Shown: positions 35,769-47,610, counted from the first letter of the stretch. The stretch is DNA of 64,000 nucleotides from Macrolepiota albuminosa (GCA_027475525.1 JAMWFC010000116.1:1921826-1985825); one strand, 5' to 3'. Numbers and translations: made by a program. The notes: generated by a model not told the origin, from the letters alone.

Positions 35769-36848
35769 TCAGCCAACTCCCCCTCTTTCTTCAGGTTCCA
35801 TACCCACTAAAACCCCGCTATCTGCCTCCGCAGAAGGCGCTATGGGCTGTGAGCCTAAGCCTGTCCCATACCATGTTATCTCCACGAGGTCCATGGTTAA
35901 CGCGCGTTTGCCTAGCCCTAGGCTGGTCAGTTTTCTGTCTAGGTCCATCCTAGAGTCCATAGTTTTCTTCCATCGACGGGTTATTTCCTCCACCATGAAT
36001 GGGTGGTTTTCTTTTTTTATCACTCTCTCACACCTGAGAACCCATATTAGGTACGCCGATTCAATTACCAGGATACGATATAGGCGGGACAGGCCTAATG
36101 ACTCTTTCTTATTCCGTCCACCACCAAAGGTAACTAGGGGGCTACCTAAAATGGAGCTCACACTTTGTTCTGGGAGGTCTTCCCCAGTCCGGGCCTTCCA
36201 GACTTCGTCCGCTAGTTTCCACACTGTGTCCTGGCCCGGGGCGGAACATGAAGAGAGTATGTGGTTCATGGAATCAATTGCGCCGTCATTTGGGCACACG
36301 GCTCTCAGTTTGAGGTCGTGGGGCATGTTTGGGCGGTCCCAGTAGGATCCAATCTTATACGCATCATGTAGTCCTTTCCATAGGAATACTCTTATCTGTC
36401 TTGAGAAATCTTTGTTCTGGATCCCTCTCCATATCTGCGCCTCCATGAGCCTCTTTCCGCACTGGCGCTTTACGTGCCGGCTGATCTTTTTAATCATTGC
36501 CTCAGTCCTAGGCCTTTGTGGGACCTGTTCCTGGCTTCTAATCGCCTTATAAGCCAGCGCTTGCGACATCTTAGCCAGTTTCATACCTGTCAAGTGTAGT
36601 TCTACCGGGATTGGTGGGAGTATCATTATGTCACCGCCCTTTAGCGCCTCGCTGGCTAGAATAGAGGCCATCCTAGCCTCAATGCCTGGTTGGTCTTCCG
36701 ACTTATCATGTATGGAGACGCCAGCTCTGTGCATCCTCAATCTGCCCAGCAGAGTTCTCAGTAGGCCCCCATCGGCCTGCCCCTGAAAGTCTATATCTTC
36801 CATGTCTTTGAGGTCCTCGTTGAGGAGATTCAGGAAGAATACTTCCAT
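35769..36848 (-). pseudogene. C-terminal fragment of a LINE (non-LTR) retrotransposon polyprotein
   Basis: A 359-codon frame matching the tail downstream of RNase H in basidiomycete non-LTR elements. Landmarks are LTGMKLAKMSQALAYKAIR, IQNKDFSRQIRVFLWKGLHDAYKIG, a zinc-knuckle-like stretch with MNHILSSCSAPGQ, and SRLYRILVIESAYLIWVLRCERVI. The reverse transcriptase and endonuclease are missing upstream (above 36848), where AT-rich sequence begins, as expected of a 5'-truncated insertion. The frame itself is open with no internal stop, so the insertion is not old. It is a dead fragment, not a host gene. Confidence 0.75.
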
Positions 36849-37297
36849 AAGAAAAAGGAAAAATGTATTGGATTAGATCTACAAATGTTTTTCGAATATT
36901 TTTTAAATTACTTTTTAATGCTTTTTTATTGTCATTGTCAAAGACAGTGGAATATCAATCAGGGCCAATGATTTGATTGTTTTTGGTCCCCTTTCACAAT
37001 GTTCTATAATGTAACAATGACTCATAAGGGTATCCGTTCACCTTCAGTTTGTTTTAGTTAAATTATGCTGCTGATAAGTAGGTGCCTGTGATACTGGATG
37101 GTCAAAAGTATTCCATTGTATCTGTTCCCATCACTACGATCACACTTAGTTGCACGGACTCGACATCAAAGGCCACATTACAATGCTGTCGAAAGACAAT
37201 GGCTCCTGTCGTCCTGAGGCAATTGTCACTGTCTATCCTTCGCCCTTTGTAAATTATGTTATAAAGCCTCGCCTCCTGCACTCCCCTCGTTACCGAC
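36849..37297. other. Intergenic sequence upstream of the GH16 gene
   Basis: AT-rich on the left near the LINE fragment. The right part presumably holds the glucanase promoter. No exon recognised. Confidence 0.5.
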
Positions 37298-38497
37298 ATG
37301 CTGTTTTTCTCCTCCACATTCCTTTTGCTGTTCTTTTCTTTTACCCTTGTTGCAGGCAACACTGTAGAGGCTCGTAGGGTTGGTCGTCGGAAGCACGCTC
37401 GATCAATGCCACATCGCATAAATGGCAATATTATGAACAGAAGCACGAAAAACTTCACTCTCACAGACATGTATCATGGCGCAGATTTTTTTAAGTAAGT
37501 TCTCGTGAATCAAGTAGCCTGATGTTTTCGAGATAGGCTAATCCCTTGTTAGCGACTGGGACTTTTTCACTGGCGAAGATCCGACACACGGAAGTGTAAA
37601 TTACCAAAGCAAAAAGGATGCTATGGACAAGGGGTTGGCGTTTGTCCAGGACGATGGAACGACGTTTTTAAACGTGGATGATGTGAAGACTTTACCAATT
37701 GGTGCAAAGCGTGACTCGTGATTGTAATATCGATTGCTACGAAAAATAGAAGCTAACTCTTGGTTACAGCATACGTATCACTACCAGGAAAAAATACAAT
37801 GGTGGGCTTTTTATTGCCGACTTTTTCGCCATGCCACATGGCTGCGGTGTTTGGCCTGCATACTGGTCTGTTGGACCCGATTGGCCTGATTCAGGGGAGA
37901 TCGACATCATCGAGGGCGTTCACAATAGTCAAACGAATCAATACACCCTACACACGTCCTCTGGTTGTACTTTATCCTCTGGCTCTGAGCGCTTGGCAGC
38001 CGATACGCAAGTACTCGGAAAACAATGCGCCAGTAGTGCTAACTCGAATGCCGGCTGTGCTTTCCTGGACAAAGACACGAGGTCATACGGCATGGGATTC
38101 AATCTTTTGGCTGGTGGTGTCTTCGCTCATCTGTGGAACACTGACGGTATCAAAGTTTGGCATTTCGCTAGAGGTGAAATTCCGGAGGACATCAACCAGA
38201 AGCAACCCAATCCATCAACCTGGGGTGAACCCGTCGCATTCTGGTCTTCCGCAGAATGCAATATCGACTCTCATTTCCATGATCACTCGTTGGTGATTGA
38301 CACGACATTGTGCGGCGACTTTGGAACAGCCACATACCCCACGTCTGGTTGCCCTGGAACTTGTGCACAAGCAGTCGCCGACCCAAATAACTTTAAATGT
38401 TAGTCTTATCTTTGGGTTAGACTTGGTGATGGCTAACCGCTTCTTTTGTCTTGCAGTTGCCAAGTGGAAACTAAATTACATTGCGGTATACAACTGA
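37298..38497 (+). CDS. Glycoside hydrolase family 16 glucanase, secreted
   Basis: Begins with a clear signal peptide (MLFFSSTFLLLFFSFTLVAG), so the enzyme is secreted. Exon joins are in phase: HGADFF|NDWDFFTGEDP, then VKTLPIGAKR, then SIRITTRKKYNGGLFIADF. The catalytic motif GEIDIIEGVH, near 37897-37926, contains the two GH16 glutamates. WPAYWSVGPDWP precedes it and AFWSSAECNIDSHFHDHSLV follows. The last exon adds FAKWKLNYIAVYN and the TGA. Family members cut beta-1,3- or beta-1,3/1,4-glucans, acting either in remodelling the fungus's own wall or in digesting plant material; which applies cannot be told here. All key residues are present. Confidence 0.92.
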
Positions 38498-38981
38498 TTT
38501 ACTTATGATTCGCGTAATAGACGCTGCATGGAGGTATTGGATTAGCACTTGTACTGTAGAGGGCTGAATTGCTGTAATCATTGTCAATCCTTGGGGAGCG
38601 CGATTGAAACCTTGACATGCTTTATTGCTCAATGGTACAAAGTGCTTGATCTAAATCAGTAGGTGGATACATAACAGCCATATATCTGCAATGGCCCGAT
38701 AGTAGGCTGAATGTGGATACTAAAAGGTTATTCTCCATCGAAGATGAACATTCCACTCAAACGTGTCGGGTTTTTATGAATATTTATACAATCATCATGA
38801 TGCCACTGGCAGCTCTGAGTGCCCCATTAATCTATACGGTTTAAGCTTCAACGTTCCTATGCTCAACTGAGGAATGAATGTAAGGACGGTACCGGCGTCT
38901 CCGGAGTCGGGCCGGTATCCAGATTGTTTGTCGGGGAACGCCGAGGTCGCTTGATTGATCCTCTTCCGTTCCGCTATCATC
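38498..38981. other. Intergenic region
   Basis: Between two plus-strand genes. It should hold the GH16 terminator and the promoter of the zinc-cluster gene. No exon seen. Confidence 0.5.
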
Positions 38982-40561
38982 ATGGATGAGCAACGGCCGA
39001 TTTCCGACAACTCTCCAGCTTGGCCACGAAGAGCTTCCCGCGTATGTAGTTTTTCTTCCACTTCAACTTGTTCTCATCCTTCCTAGGCATGTGCTAACTG
39101 CAGGTTGGTCTCTGACGTGCTATGTTGTTAATATGCTGAAAACTCAACAAGACGTGACAAAATACGGTGCGATGGCGCAAGGTAAACTTCTCGATCCATC
39201 AAAGAACTTTTTACCTTAGCGCATAACGCAGACCATGTGCTGGGTGTATCAAAAAGGGGTTTAGTGCAGATCAGTGCGTTGATGGATGTGATCCCTGCAG
39301 ACGGGCGCGTGTTCGCTGTGAAGATGGCAAACCATGCCAACGATGCAGGGATATGCAGCTTGAATGTATGGGAGAAGCTGTTTACCATGCAGCGCGCTCG
39401 GAATCACCCACCTTGGCTGCTGCAAGACCGATGCGTCCTAATGGGTCTGAACGGGCGAAATTGGCGTGCACGAATTGTCGCAGGGACAACAAGAAGGTAC
39501 GGTTTCATGCTTCAGCAACGGCATGGTTCTAATATCACCTAGTGTGATGACCAACGTCCTTGCGGACGATGTGTCTCTCGCAACGAGGAATGCGTACATG
39601 TCAGTCGTGGGCCCAAACTTGTGAAACTTAGATGCGAAGGTTGTCGTAAAGACGGTAAACGTTGTGAAGACGTTCGACCGTGCTCTAACTGTGTCGAATC
39701 CGGTCAGCAATGTTCTACACAACCTCGGAAAGGCAGAGGACATGGTACACGAGTTAAAGCGGTAAGCGCTTGGCTCCATTGGATCTAGTACAGATTGATG
39801 AGGCGACATTAAATCCTTTTAGGCGTGTGTGAGCTGCAGGTTGCCCGATTCATTCTTTTGTTGATTAAATCACTCATCCTCTCAACAGGCGTGATAAAAT
39901 ACGATGTGATGGTGTCAGGTAAGCCTTGACCCACGCTGAGTGAGGATGACTGATATCCTTCCAGGCCATGCGCTTCCTGTGTGCGGAAAGGGCTGGATTG
40001 TATTGAACGCGCATGCAAGGATTGTTCTCGTGAGGGACGGGCAGCAGAATGTACACATCGAAAGGCCCAGGCTGCTGCCATGGCCGAAGCAGGTGAGTTA
40101 TCGAGGTGGCCGACTTCTGCTTAATCTGACGTCGTTGCGTAGCAGCGGAAGCCCAGAACAATCTAACTGATGATTACCGTCCACCATCTGCCGACAATGA
40201 ATATTCTTCTCAGCCGCCTCCTCAACGTCTCCATTTGCCCCCGATTTCCCACCCATCAACATATCCCCCTCCTCCACCTTCACACGTCATGTACCCACCA
40301 GCAAGCCATATGAATCATCTGGGACCGGCATCGCATTATTATTATCCGCAGCAGGGCATGATCGGTCCTGGTCAGCCTCCCCAACCCATAATGCAGCCCT
40401 ACATCCAGCATCCTCAGAGTGATCAACGTGTCGCATATTATCCCGCTATTGACCCCAACATTGATAAAGAATTGCCAACTAGTGGACTGAGCTCGTTTTC
40501 CAACAATCCAAACAATGAACACACCCAGAATGTTGATCCCTCCGCTTCAACCAGTCGTTAA
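38982..40561 (+). CDS. Protein with tandem Zn(II)2Cys6 binuclear-cluster motifs
   Basis: Nine exons that splice in phase into about 394 residues, starting MDEQRPISDNSPAWPRRASR. Five consecutive six-cysteine motifs follow: ACANCRRDKIRCDGARPCAGC, DPCRRARVRCEDGKPCQRC, ACTNCRRDNKKCDDQRPC, RCEGCRKDGKRCEDVRPC and ACVSCRRDKIRCDGVRPC. A sixth, CKDCSREGRAAEC, is degenerate. Ordinary fungal zinc-cluster regulators have one such domain. The C-terminal third is rich in Pro, Tyr, His and Gln, typical of an activation or low-complexity region, and no fungal-specific TF middle domain is seen. Probably nuclear and DNA-binding, but several clusters in a row could instead bind RNA or protein. Exons 2 and 6 are only 17 nt long. 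Confidence 0.85.
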
Positions 40562-41223
40562 CTCGTTAACTGTATGGTTCGAATTATTCTATGGTATCCT
40601 TAGACGATGCATCTGTATCTTGTAGCTTTATGCCCATGTCTTTTTTCGGCCGATGCAAATTGGCGAGTATGTATGTATAGTTTCAAACTGTAGTTTTGAG
40701 CATAACTTTATCTGAGCTGTCTGTGGATCACCTGGCGATGGTTGGGAGGTTATTTACATTTATTTTGTACTAACCTGGCGGAAAGCTCATGAGAAAGCAC
40801 ACCTACCAAGTGCTCTAAATTTGTATTCTACTTCCTTACTGTCTTACGCCCCACATTCCTTTCATTTTACTTAATTACTTGCATGGATCAGGTTCCTTCA
40901 TCCCCGGAAAGGTTGATATTCAAATTTTGTTTATAGCAATAGCAACTGAAGGCTTGTATTATTTTCACAGGCCACCGGTCAAAGTTACCTATTTGGAGAG
41001 ACAAAAGGTTGGGCTTGTCGACATTGTCTGCGGCCGTCTCTCATTGTCATATAGAAGAAGCGAAAGATCACGGAGGCTACCGAGTACGTATCCTGTCGAT
41101 CGCCTATTGACCCGTTCGGTACTTAGGAAGCACAGTGATCCGTCACACTCAGATTCTACCTCTGCTAGTGTTCCCTTGGCTACACCTATTAGGAAAGCAA
41201 AAGAGATAACGAAAGCCAAAAAT
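40562..41223. other. Intergenic region upstream of the C2HC gene
   Basis: An open frame from 40879 joins in phase with the start chosen for the next gene, so the coding region could begin further upstream. Otherwise nothing is recognised. The opposite-strand frame 40989-41354 is likely chance. Confidence 0.45.
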
Positions 41224-42798
41224 ATGACGGTTTGTAGGACGCGTATATACGAGCATCCGAGGTTCAATTTTATACAGGCTCTCGAAAATAAGGGCCCGTT
41301 GAAGATCGACAACCAGTAGGTCGCGTAGTTTCTTCGCTTCCACTCCACGTTCAACTTTTATCTCAGACTTCCTGGATCAGCCACAAAACGTGCTCGACGC
41401 GACTCCGACGAGTCAGTCAAGAGCACCGTGTCTAAGAAGAGCCACCATGTCCGAACTATATCTTGTCGTACACAACCTCAATCCCCAGCTCCAACATCAA
41501 CTTCAGCAATTTCTAAGAAACCAGTGTCAGTTTCCAGCACGAAACGCCCTTCACGGTCCGTTTGATTCTGGTATCCTCAATGCGTGTGTTGATCTCTGTG
41601 TAGGCGAACTGCCTCTCCAGATACCGACATTGATGATAGCGCATCGATAGCGGATTCGATCATCAGCGTAGGAAGGATTAGGCGAAATGAAGCTCAGCGA
41701 TTGGAGTACTTTAAGAATGAACCTCTTTGTCGTGCCTTGACGAAGGATGCAGCTGAATGTGGACGATGTGGTAAGTCTGTCCGTCTGGGTGGCAGGACAA
41801 CATACAGGATTCGTCCCTGGGAGATGCACCGTGCTAAATGCGATCAGATACCTGTGTACGTCTTGTCATTACTTCCCCGCACAAAATTTCATTGTCAATC
41901 AATGTTACTAGGCCTGCAGACGATGGAACAGACGATGTCACCGAAAAATCGAAACAGCGTGCGAAGACGGTGGAACAGCGAATTGATATTCTCACCGCGG
42001 ATCCCGCTGTCTCATCAATAAAGCCTCATGAAGTCTTGTGTCGTAACTGTGGTACTTGGGTTCGCTTGTCCAACAGCGTGCCCTACAAAATAACGAACTG
42101 GAGAGCACATGCACTCACTTGCCAGGCCTCAACAGAGTGTGTCCATCTGGTATATTCTATATTTCTTGAATTAAAAAATATTCTAGGCATCAACCAAGCG
42201 ACCGAGTCGCATCAGCAAACAGAAAACTGCGACTTATAAACGATTCTCAGGTCAAATCGTTTACGGAATGCGATATTATTTGTGCCTACTGTGAAAGTAC
42301 AATCACTAATACATTGAACGGTGAGAAAGGTGAAAATAAGTGCCAAGGCGAATACAGCCTACTTGCTTGGACGGAGCATAAAATAAACTGCACTCAGTGA
42401 GTCTCCGCACATAATACCTTTTCATTGACATCTTGACGTTGCATAGACCCCTTAGCATTTCGCCGAAGGCTGAAAATGCATCAACACTTTCAGCTACAGC
42501 TTCAGATGTCTCGACAATTCCGTTCCCCGGACAACCTTCTCACTCGACTGCATCTGTGACGTCCACAGAAGCTACACTTATAGCTTCCGAGAAGCAAATA
42601 CCATTAAATCACTCCACCAAACGTGCTCGCGAAGATGAAGAGAGTGCTGACGGAGCGGTGGATGTGACGTCAAGACCGACCAATCGCCCCCGCTTCGAAA
42701 GCCGTGAAGAACTGCACAGAGAACGTAGAACAGCAGCCGGTTGGCTTGCTCTTCCCTTTCAAGCATTTATCCGAGGTTTCAAGGAGAACCTCTCATGA
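41224..42798 (+). CDS. Protein with three C-x2-C...W-x2-H-x3-C motifs, function unknown
   Basis: Start ATG 41224 (MTVCRTRIYEHPRFNFIQ). Joins across GT-AG introns are in phase, for example KIDN|QLPGSATKRARRDSD and QASTE|HQPSDRVASANRK. Three putative zinc-binding modules follow: CGRCGKSVRL...PWEMHRAKC, CRNCGTWVRL...NWRAHALTC and CAYCESTITN...AWTEHKINC. The first two have exactly 16 residues between the Cys pair and Trp; the third has 25. Surrounding segments are Ser/Thr-rich and basic (KRARRD, KRAREDEE), suggesting a nuclear protein. The C-terminus is GWLALPFQAFIRGFKENLS. I recall similar uncharacterised motifs in other mushroom genomes; a BED-like DNA-binding role is a guess. Confidence 0.7.
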
Positions 42799-43396
42799 AG
42801 TTAGTAGTATGTATACCTTTCTTTAATACCTTCGCCACCACACATTGGAGGATGATTTTTCTTGGCCCTGTTTCTCGAAATACGTGTTGTAATTCTGGAT
42901 ACACCTTTTTGCTGCCTATTTATAATGCCATTTCAGGCTCCACGCACTTACCACGCGTCGTCACTGCCGTTAAGTCATCGGCTGGAAGTCTGTTATTTCG
43001 ACCCTTGAAATAGTCGGGCTTTGCCGTGTAGAGCTTATTTGCCTTTGAGGGTTTTCCGAGTGTCTACCAAGAACCTTATAATCCTCTTGGCCTGAACGAA
43101 AGTATCGACTCCTCCGTGAATATCACATTCATCCGAGTGTCTACCAAGAACCTTATAATCCTCTTGGCCTGAACGAAAGTATCGACTCCTCCGTGAATAT
43201 CACATTCACGATTTCATCAAGTGATCTTCGTTAAGATCTACCGGTACCCCGAGTAGACCGTACTTTATTATCATACCCTACAGCGCTCAATGATGGCAAC
43301 CGTATTTCCGGCTCCTAGTCGCGTGCGTTTCGTTCAACGCCTATTTGACTTTCCTAAATCGAATTGTCTCAATCATTCTAGGAGTTTCGCCGACCT
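42799..43396. other. Intergenic region containing a 77-bp duplication
   Basis: No exon supported. The duplication at 43055-43208 accounts for about a quarter of it. Confidence 0.5.
43055..43208. repeat. Exact 77-bp tandem duplication, intergenic
   Basis: 43055-43131 repeated at 43132-43208. Confidence 0.95.
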
Positions 43397-44307
43397 ATGT
43401 CTAATTCAGTATTGCGTCCGTGAGTAAATCGTGTATATGTAGCAATAGCCAAACTGAAAACCCCCGACTCAGATTAGACGATTTGAGTGACGATGACAGT
43501 CTTACGCCGCTTTCCAGGTGTGTTCTAAGATCCCCTTTGCCTTGCTCGGTGGATTAAATTTCAGACAACACCAGTAGTTCTGATGATGAAGCGCCAGTGC
43601 CACAGAGCGAAGCTGAGAAGACCCGTGAACAGGAACTATTACAAGATTCAATGGCTATCGTCCTCAGCCCTTACCTTGTTAGATGTCGAACCTGCGGGTC
43701 GAAGATCAAGCTCTCAATGAAGAGCCTTTTTGACGGCTACCACTGGCGAACTCATCGGATTCGGTGTTTAAAAAAACATCTTCCTGCATCCGACCCCCCC
43801 GCACTGAAGAAACGGATACGGAAGCTTTCAAAAGCAAAAGTAAAAGCAAAGGAGCGAATAAATTTCAATGTACGTTTTGGCTCGTAAGCTTTGACGACTT
43901 GACTCCATCGACCAGATATTCTATCCCCCATCTAGATTCTCAGACTGCGGCCACCGAGTCCGAGTCGTCCGAGCTCGGAAGATCCTGACACTCGTGTTCG
44001 CACCCCTTCATTAGAACAGGATTCTGAAAGGGAATCGATACCCATGTCCCCGGACAGTCCCCTCCATTATGATGATTCGTCCAGCTCGCCTTTATCCATG
44101 AAACCTATCCTATCTCCGAACCCGGATGCTGTCTTTGAGGAGTATATTTTTCGTACACATGGAAAGAAGAGCCAGCCATTCATCTCAACACGTTGGCAGG
44201 ACTGGAGCTGGGATCAGCTTCTTGTTCCCCAGTTTGTGCTCGATCTTGATTTTGTTCCCCACATAAGCCTAGAGGGAGACCTTGACTGCGACGACGATAG
44301 TATCTGA
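43397..44307 (+). CDS. Second gene with the C-x2-C...W-x2-H-x3-C motif, function unknown
   Basis: Start ATG 43397 (MSNSVLRP, joining an acidic exon LDDLSDDDSLTPL). The main exon carries one motif, CRTCGSKIKL...HWRTHRIRC, with the same 16-residue spacing as its neighbour at 41224-42798. It is preceded by TREQELLQDSMAIVLSPYLV, which parallels VEQRIDILTADPAVSSIKPH in the neighbour. After an intron at about 43871-43935 a Ser/Pro-rich acidic tail ends GDLDCDDDSI. The pair is likely an old tandem duplication. The join between exons 2 and 3 is uncertain by two bases. Confidence 0.6.
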
Positions 44308-44587
44308 TCCCATCGCTAGCTCAAATTCCAATCTCCTATGAGATCAATCCGGTATTATCGATGACTTACTGGATTTCATTTCTGTATTTGTGCATTCTGG
44401 TTTAGAAGTAACATTCCCCCGTTACCGATGAACCAAAATGGCTTGTATATGTATATAATCTAACATCATCTCTACATCTGTTCGTCCAATTGACGTAACA
44501 CTGACACTGCATTCTATATCCTACATATTAACCATTGTACCGTTTATACTTCGTTGGAATTTCCTAAGGTCTACCAAATAATAATAG

Positions 44588-46273
44588 TCATTGCTCTATT
44601 GGCGGTGGCTTGACGATGCCGCTGCGTAACAGTTCTGCGACTATGGGGTCGTCAATGACCTTTGACCCTCTGGAAGTGTTTTATGGTCAACTAAATTAGA
44701 AGTACAAAATAGAAAAATGTAACTTACAATACGGTCCGAGTCACGTCCCGCATGATGCTTCCACTTTCCATATCAATTTTAATGACCCCAGCAACGCCAT
44801 CTGCACGGGTAGGACCCACGTTCAATAACATGACAGGTTTTTTCAGCTTAAGAGCATGTTTAAGTAACCTGAAGATAGGCGATTCGTCAATTGCTTTACA
44901 TTACGATGCATATAAGCTGATGTACGCACCTATAGGAAGAATATGTGGCAAGGGTTGTGCCAATAATTAGGATCCGGTCTGAATCCTCAATATCTCGATA
45001 CCTGGATTGATTGAGTCAGGAAAACATTCTTGACGTAGAAAAAAAAGGACTTACGATCGCTCTTTGATATGTTGGGGGATGGATTCTCCAAAGAAAATCA
45101 CTTCGGGTTTGTGCTATTGAAGTTGGAGATTAAGCTCGCATACGGACAAATGACTAGGTGAGCATACAATATTGTTTCTGCGGTGTTCCAATAAACACGA
45201 TGGACAGTCTGGGATAAGGTAGTCACTGTAGGAAATGCCCAAGCCTTCAATGGCAACCTTGAAGAGTGTGTATCAAACAAAAAGGCGAAAGGAAGTAAGG
45301 GAGTTTAATACATCTCCATCAGGATTTGTTCTTAGTTGAGCTGAAATCCTTTCCATCTCATCCGCAAAATCCTTCCACTTCGGATTTGCGGTGGAGAGCC
45401 AATCCTGAAATAAGTCGCGGTCTACAGAATGCTTATATTTGCAGTGCACACGCTACCGGGATTTGCGGTGGAGAGCCAATCCTGAAATAAGTCGCGGTCT
45501 ACAGAATGCTTATATTTGCAGTGCACACGCTACCGATTTGTTATTATGAATAATCACAATAGGTTAGGACGTAACGAACATGGAGGGTACCATGGAGCTC
45601 CAGTATAGTTTGCTGTAATCTGACGGGGTCCAGTGAGGACCAGCCTTTTGGCAGAGTGCCTTCTGGTGAAGTCCATCGACATTCTAGGAGGCATAAGGCG
45701 ATAATTTATCGCAGAAGTATAAACAATGACTTACTTGGGTAATAAGATGGGAGATAACAGATGTATGTAATAGTGCAGCAAGCGCAAAGTGAGTAGTATT
45801 AGGCTGCGCGTCGCGAACAGGAGGGTAGCCCAAGTATGACCTCAGCCTGGCGGGTTGAAAAATTAATGAGGATGGAATGTATTGAGACTCATACAGACCA
45901 GTAACGTTGCCTGTTGGATTGACGGTCCAATCGTTGACTTGTTCTCATAAACTGTTCTTCTCACCGAAAGGAGTGCCCTTTCTCTGTTTCATCTACAAGT
46001 TCATGGTAGAATATGGGTCTTCATCATGTTATGCGCGTCAATAGTATGATGACAGTCCGCTTACTTGTAATTTGGATTCATGTAACGGCCGTCATTTCCT
46101 CGATATGCCCTGATGCCGGAGTCGACACTCACACCTGCACCGGTCAAAACCGTTATATTCCCTTTTCCTAAGAACTCTGCAAGCCTGAGAATGGCCTCTG
46201 AAGAGGTTATTGTCTTTGCAGAGGATACAGCAGAGAGGATTGCCTGTGGAAGCCCGGGGACAGAAACTCGCAT
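44588..46273 (-). CDS. Sirtuin, SIRT4-like NAD-dependent deacylase
   Basis: Starts MRVSVPGLPQAILSAVSSAK at 46273 and ends LLRSGIVKPPPIEQ. The NAD-binding motif TVLTGAGVSVDSGIRAYRG is in exon 1. TQNVDGLHQKA and the catalytic-histidine motif ILELHGTLH come from the next exons, then KPEVIFFGESIP and a Rossmann-like IIGTTLATYSSYRLLKHAL. Class II (SIRT4-like) sirtuins are usually mitochondrial and remove acyl groups or ADP-ribosylate proteins. About eight introns. A 77-bp duplication falls inside the exon encoding VDRDLFQDWLSTANPKWK; collapsing it restores the frame exactly. Its start faces PEX7 across only 94 bp. Confidence 0.88.
45382..45535. repeat. Exact 77-bp tandem duplication in the sirtuin gene
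   Basis: 45382-45458 repeated at 45459-45535, inside a coding exon. Confidence 0.95.
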
Positions 46274-46367
46274 GTGACTGTCGAAACCGAGTGCGACCTC
46301 GGTTATATTCCGGTCTTCCGTCCTGCATGCTTGACCTCCTCACCATCTGCGTCGACAAACAGCTACG
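46274..46367. promoter_or_regulatory. Shared 94-bp bidirectional promoter (sirtuin / PEX7)
   Basis: The two divergent ATGs are only 94 bp apart, so the 5' leaders and core promoters must overlap or lie within this short stretch. No obvious TATA box is seen. Confidence 0.6.
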
Positions 46368-47610
46368 ATGAATCCGCCTCCCAACGTTCTTCAGACCCCT
46401 GGTTTTGCTCATTATTCTTTGGCATGGTCTCCGTTTCATAGCAACCGCATCGCCCTTGCATCGTCGGCCAACTTTGGGTTGGTTGGCAATGGGCGTCTCC
46501 ATCTGGTTTCTCTAGCTCCTGGACCGGCCGGCCTTCCTTTGCCGAAGCTTGACAAGTTGTACGTTGATTAACTGCCGTTATATCTCCAGGCTGATCATCC
46601 AAGGCGCCAGTTATGAAACTCAAGATGGGCTGTATGACGTCGCGTGGTCTGAAATACATGAAAATCAGCTAGTAACGGCTTCGGGAGACGGTTCAATTAG
46701 ACTGTGGGACGTGATGCTCAATGTATGGTTGAGAATTCGGACAAGTTGCCTTTACTGATCCCGAGTCTTTTCAGGACCTACCTATACGCGCATGGCAAGA
46801 GCACACGCGTGAAGTTTTCTGTGTAGACTGGTCAAATATTAAAAAAGACACCTTTGCTTCGTCATCTTGGGATGGCACGGTCAAATTGGTATGTTTACAC
46901 TCCTCGACCTTCCAGGAGACACACTCATCAATTGACAGTGGACACCAGACCGGCCAAGGTCCTTATCAACTTTACAAGCTCATCAATCTTGTGTCTATCA
47001 AGCCCTCTTCTCTCCCCATCAGCCTGACACTCTCGCAACATGCTCTACCGACGGGACGATAAAGATCTTTGATCTCAGGTCTCCCGCATATGTTCCCTCC
47101 GGACCAGGCAACAACAATTTCACGAGCCCAATGTCGGCGGCAGTACTCACAATACCAGCCTCTTCTGGAGAAGTCTTGTCTATTGATTGGAACAAGTATC
47201 GGCCGCTGACTTTAGCAAGTGGCGGGGTCGACAAGGTTGTCAATGTATGGGATTGTAGGATGATTAAACCTGGAGAACTTAATCAAGTTGGTGGTGCCCG
47301 GGAAACCCAACTCTTTGGCCATGAATACGCAGTCAGAAAAGTTCAATGGAGCCCTCATCGAGCTGAAGTATTGGCAACTGCAAGTTATGATATGACATGC
47401 CGAGTGTTTGTTGCTTTCTTTGCTCTTGGAAAATCACCGAATTGAATTATCTACAGGTGGAATACAGCTCCTGCCCCTGGTCGAGCGCAGTTGCTGTACA
47501 TTCATGACCCTCATACTGAGTTTGTTGTTGGCTGTGGATGGTCACTCTATGAGGAAGGTATCTTGGCAAGCTGTGGATGGGACAGTAGATTGAATATCTT
47601 TCGGGTATGA
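46368..47610 (+). CDS. PEX7: Peroxin-7, PTS2 import receptor (WD40)
   Basis: Carries PTS2-tagged enzymes from cytosol to peroxisome. Starts [20 protein letters not shown], the usual PEX7 opening. WD40 repeats in order are visible as [80 protein letters not shown] and [20 protein letters not shown], with the last repeat [20 protein letters not shown] ending at TGA 47608. Four or more short introns join in phase. Six or seven blades agree with the family, and no blade seems lost. Confidence 0.92.

Noticed and set aside
40989..41354. 121-codon minus-strand frame with a hydrophobic stretch
   Set aside because: Antisense to the first exon of the C2HC gene, whose spliced frame is better supported; no family resemblance.
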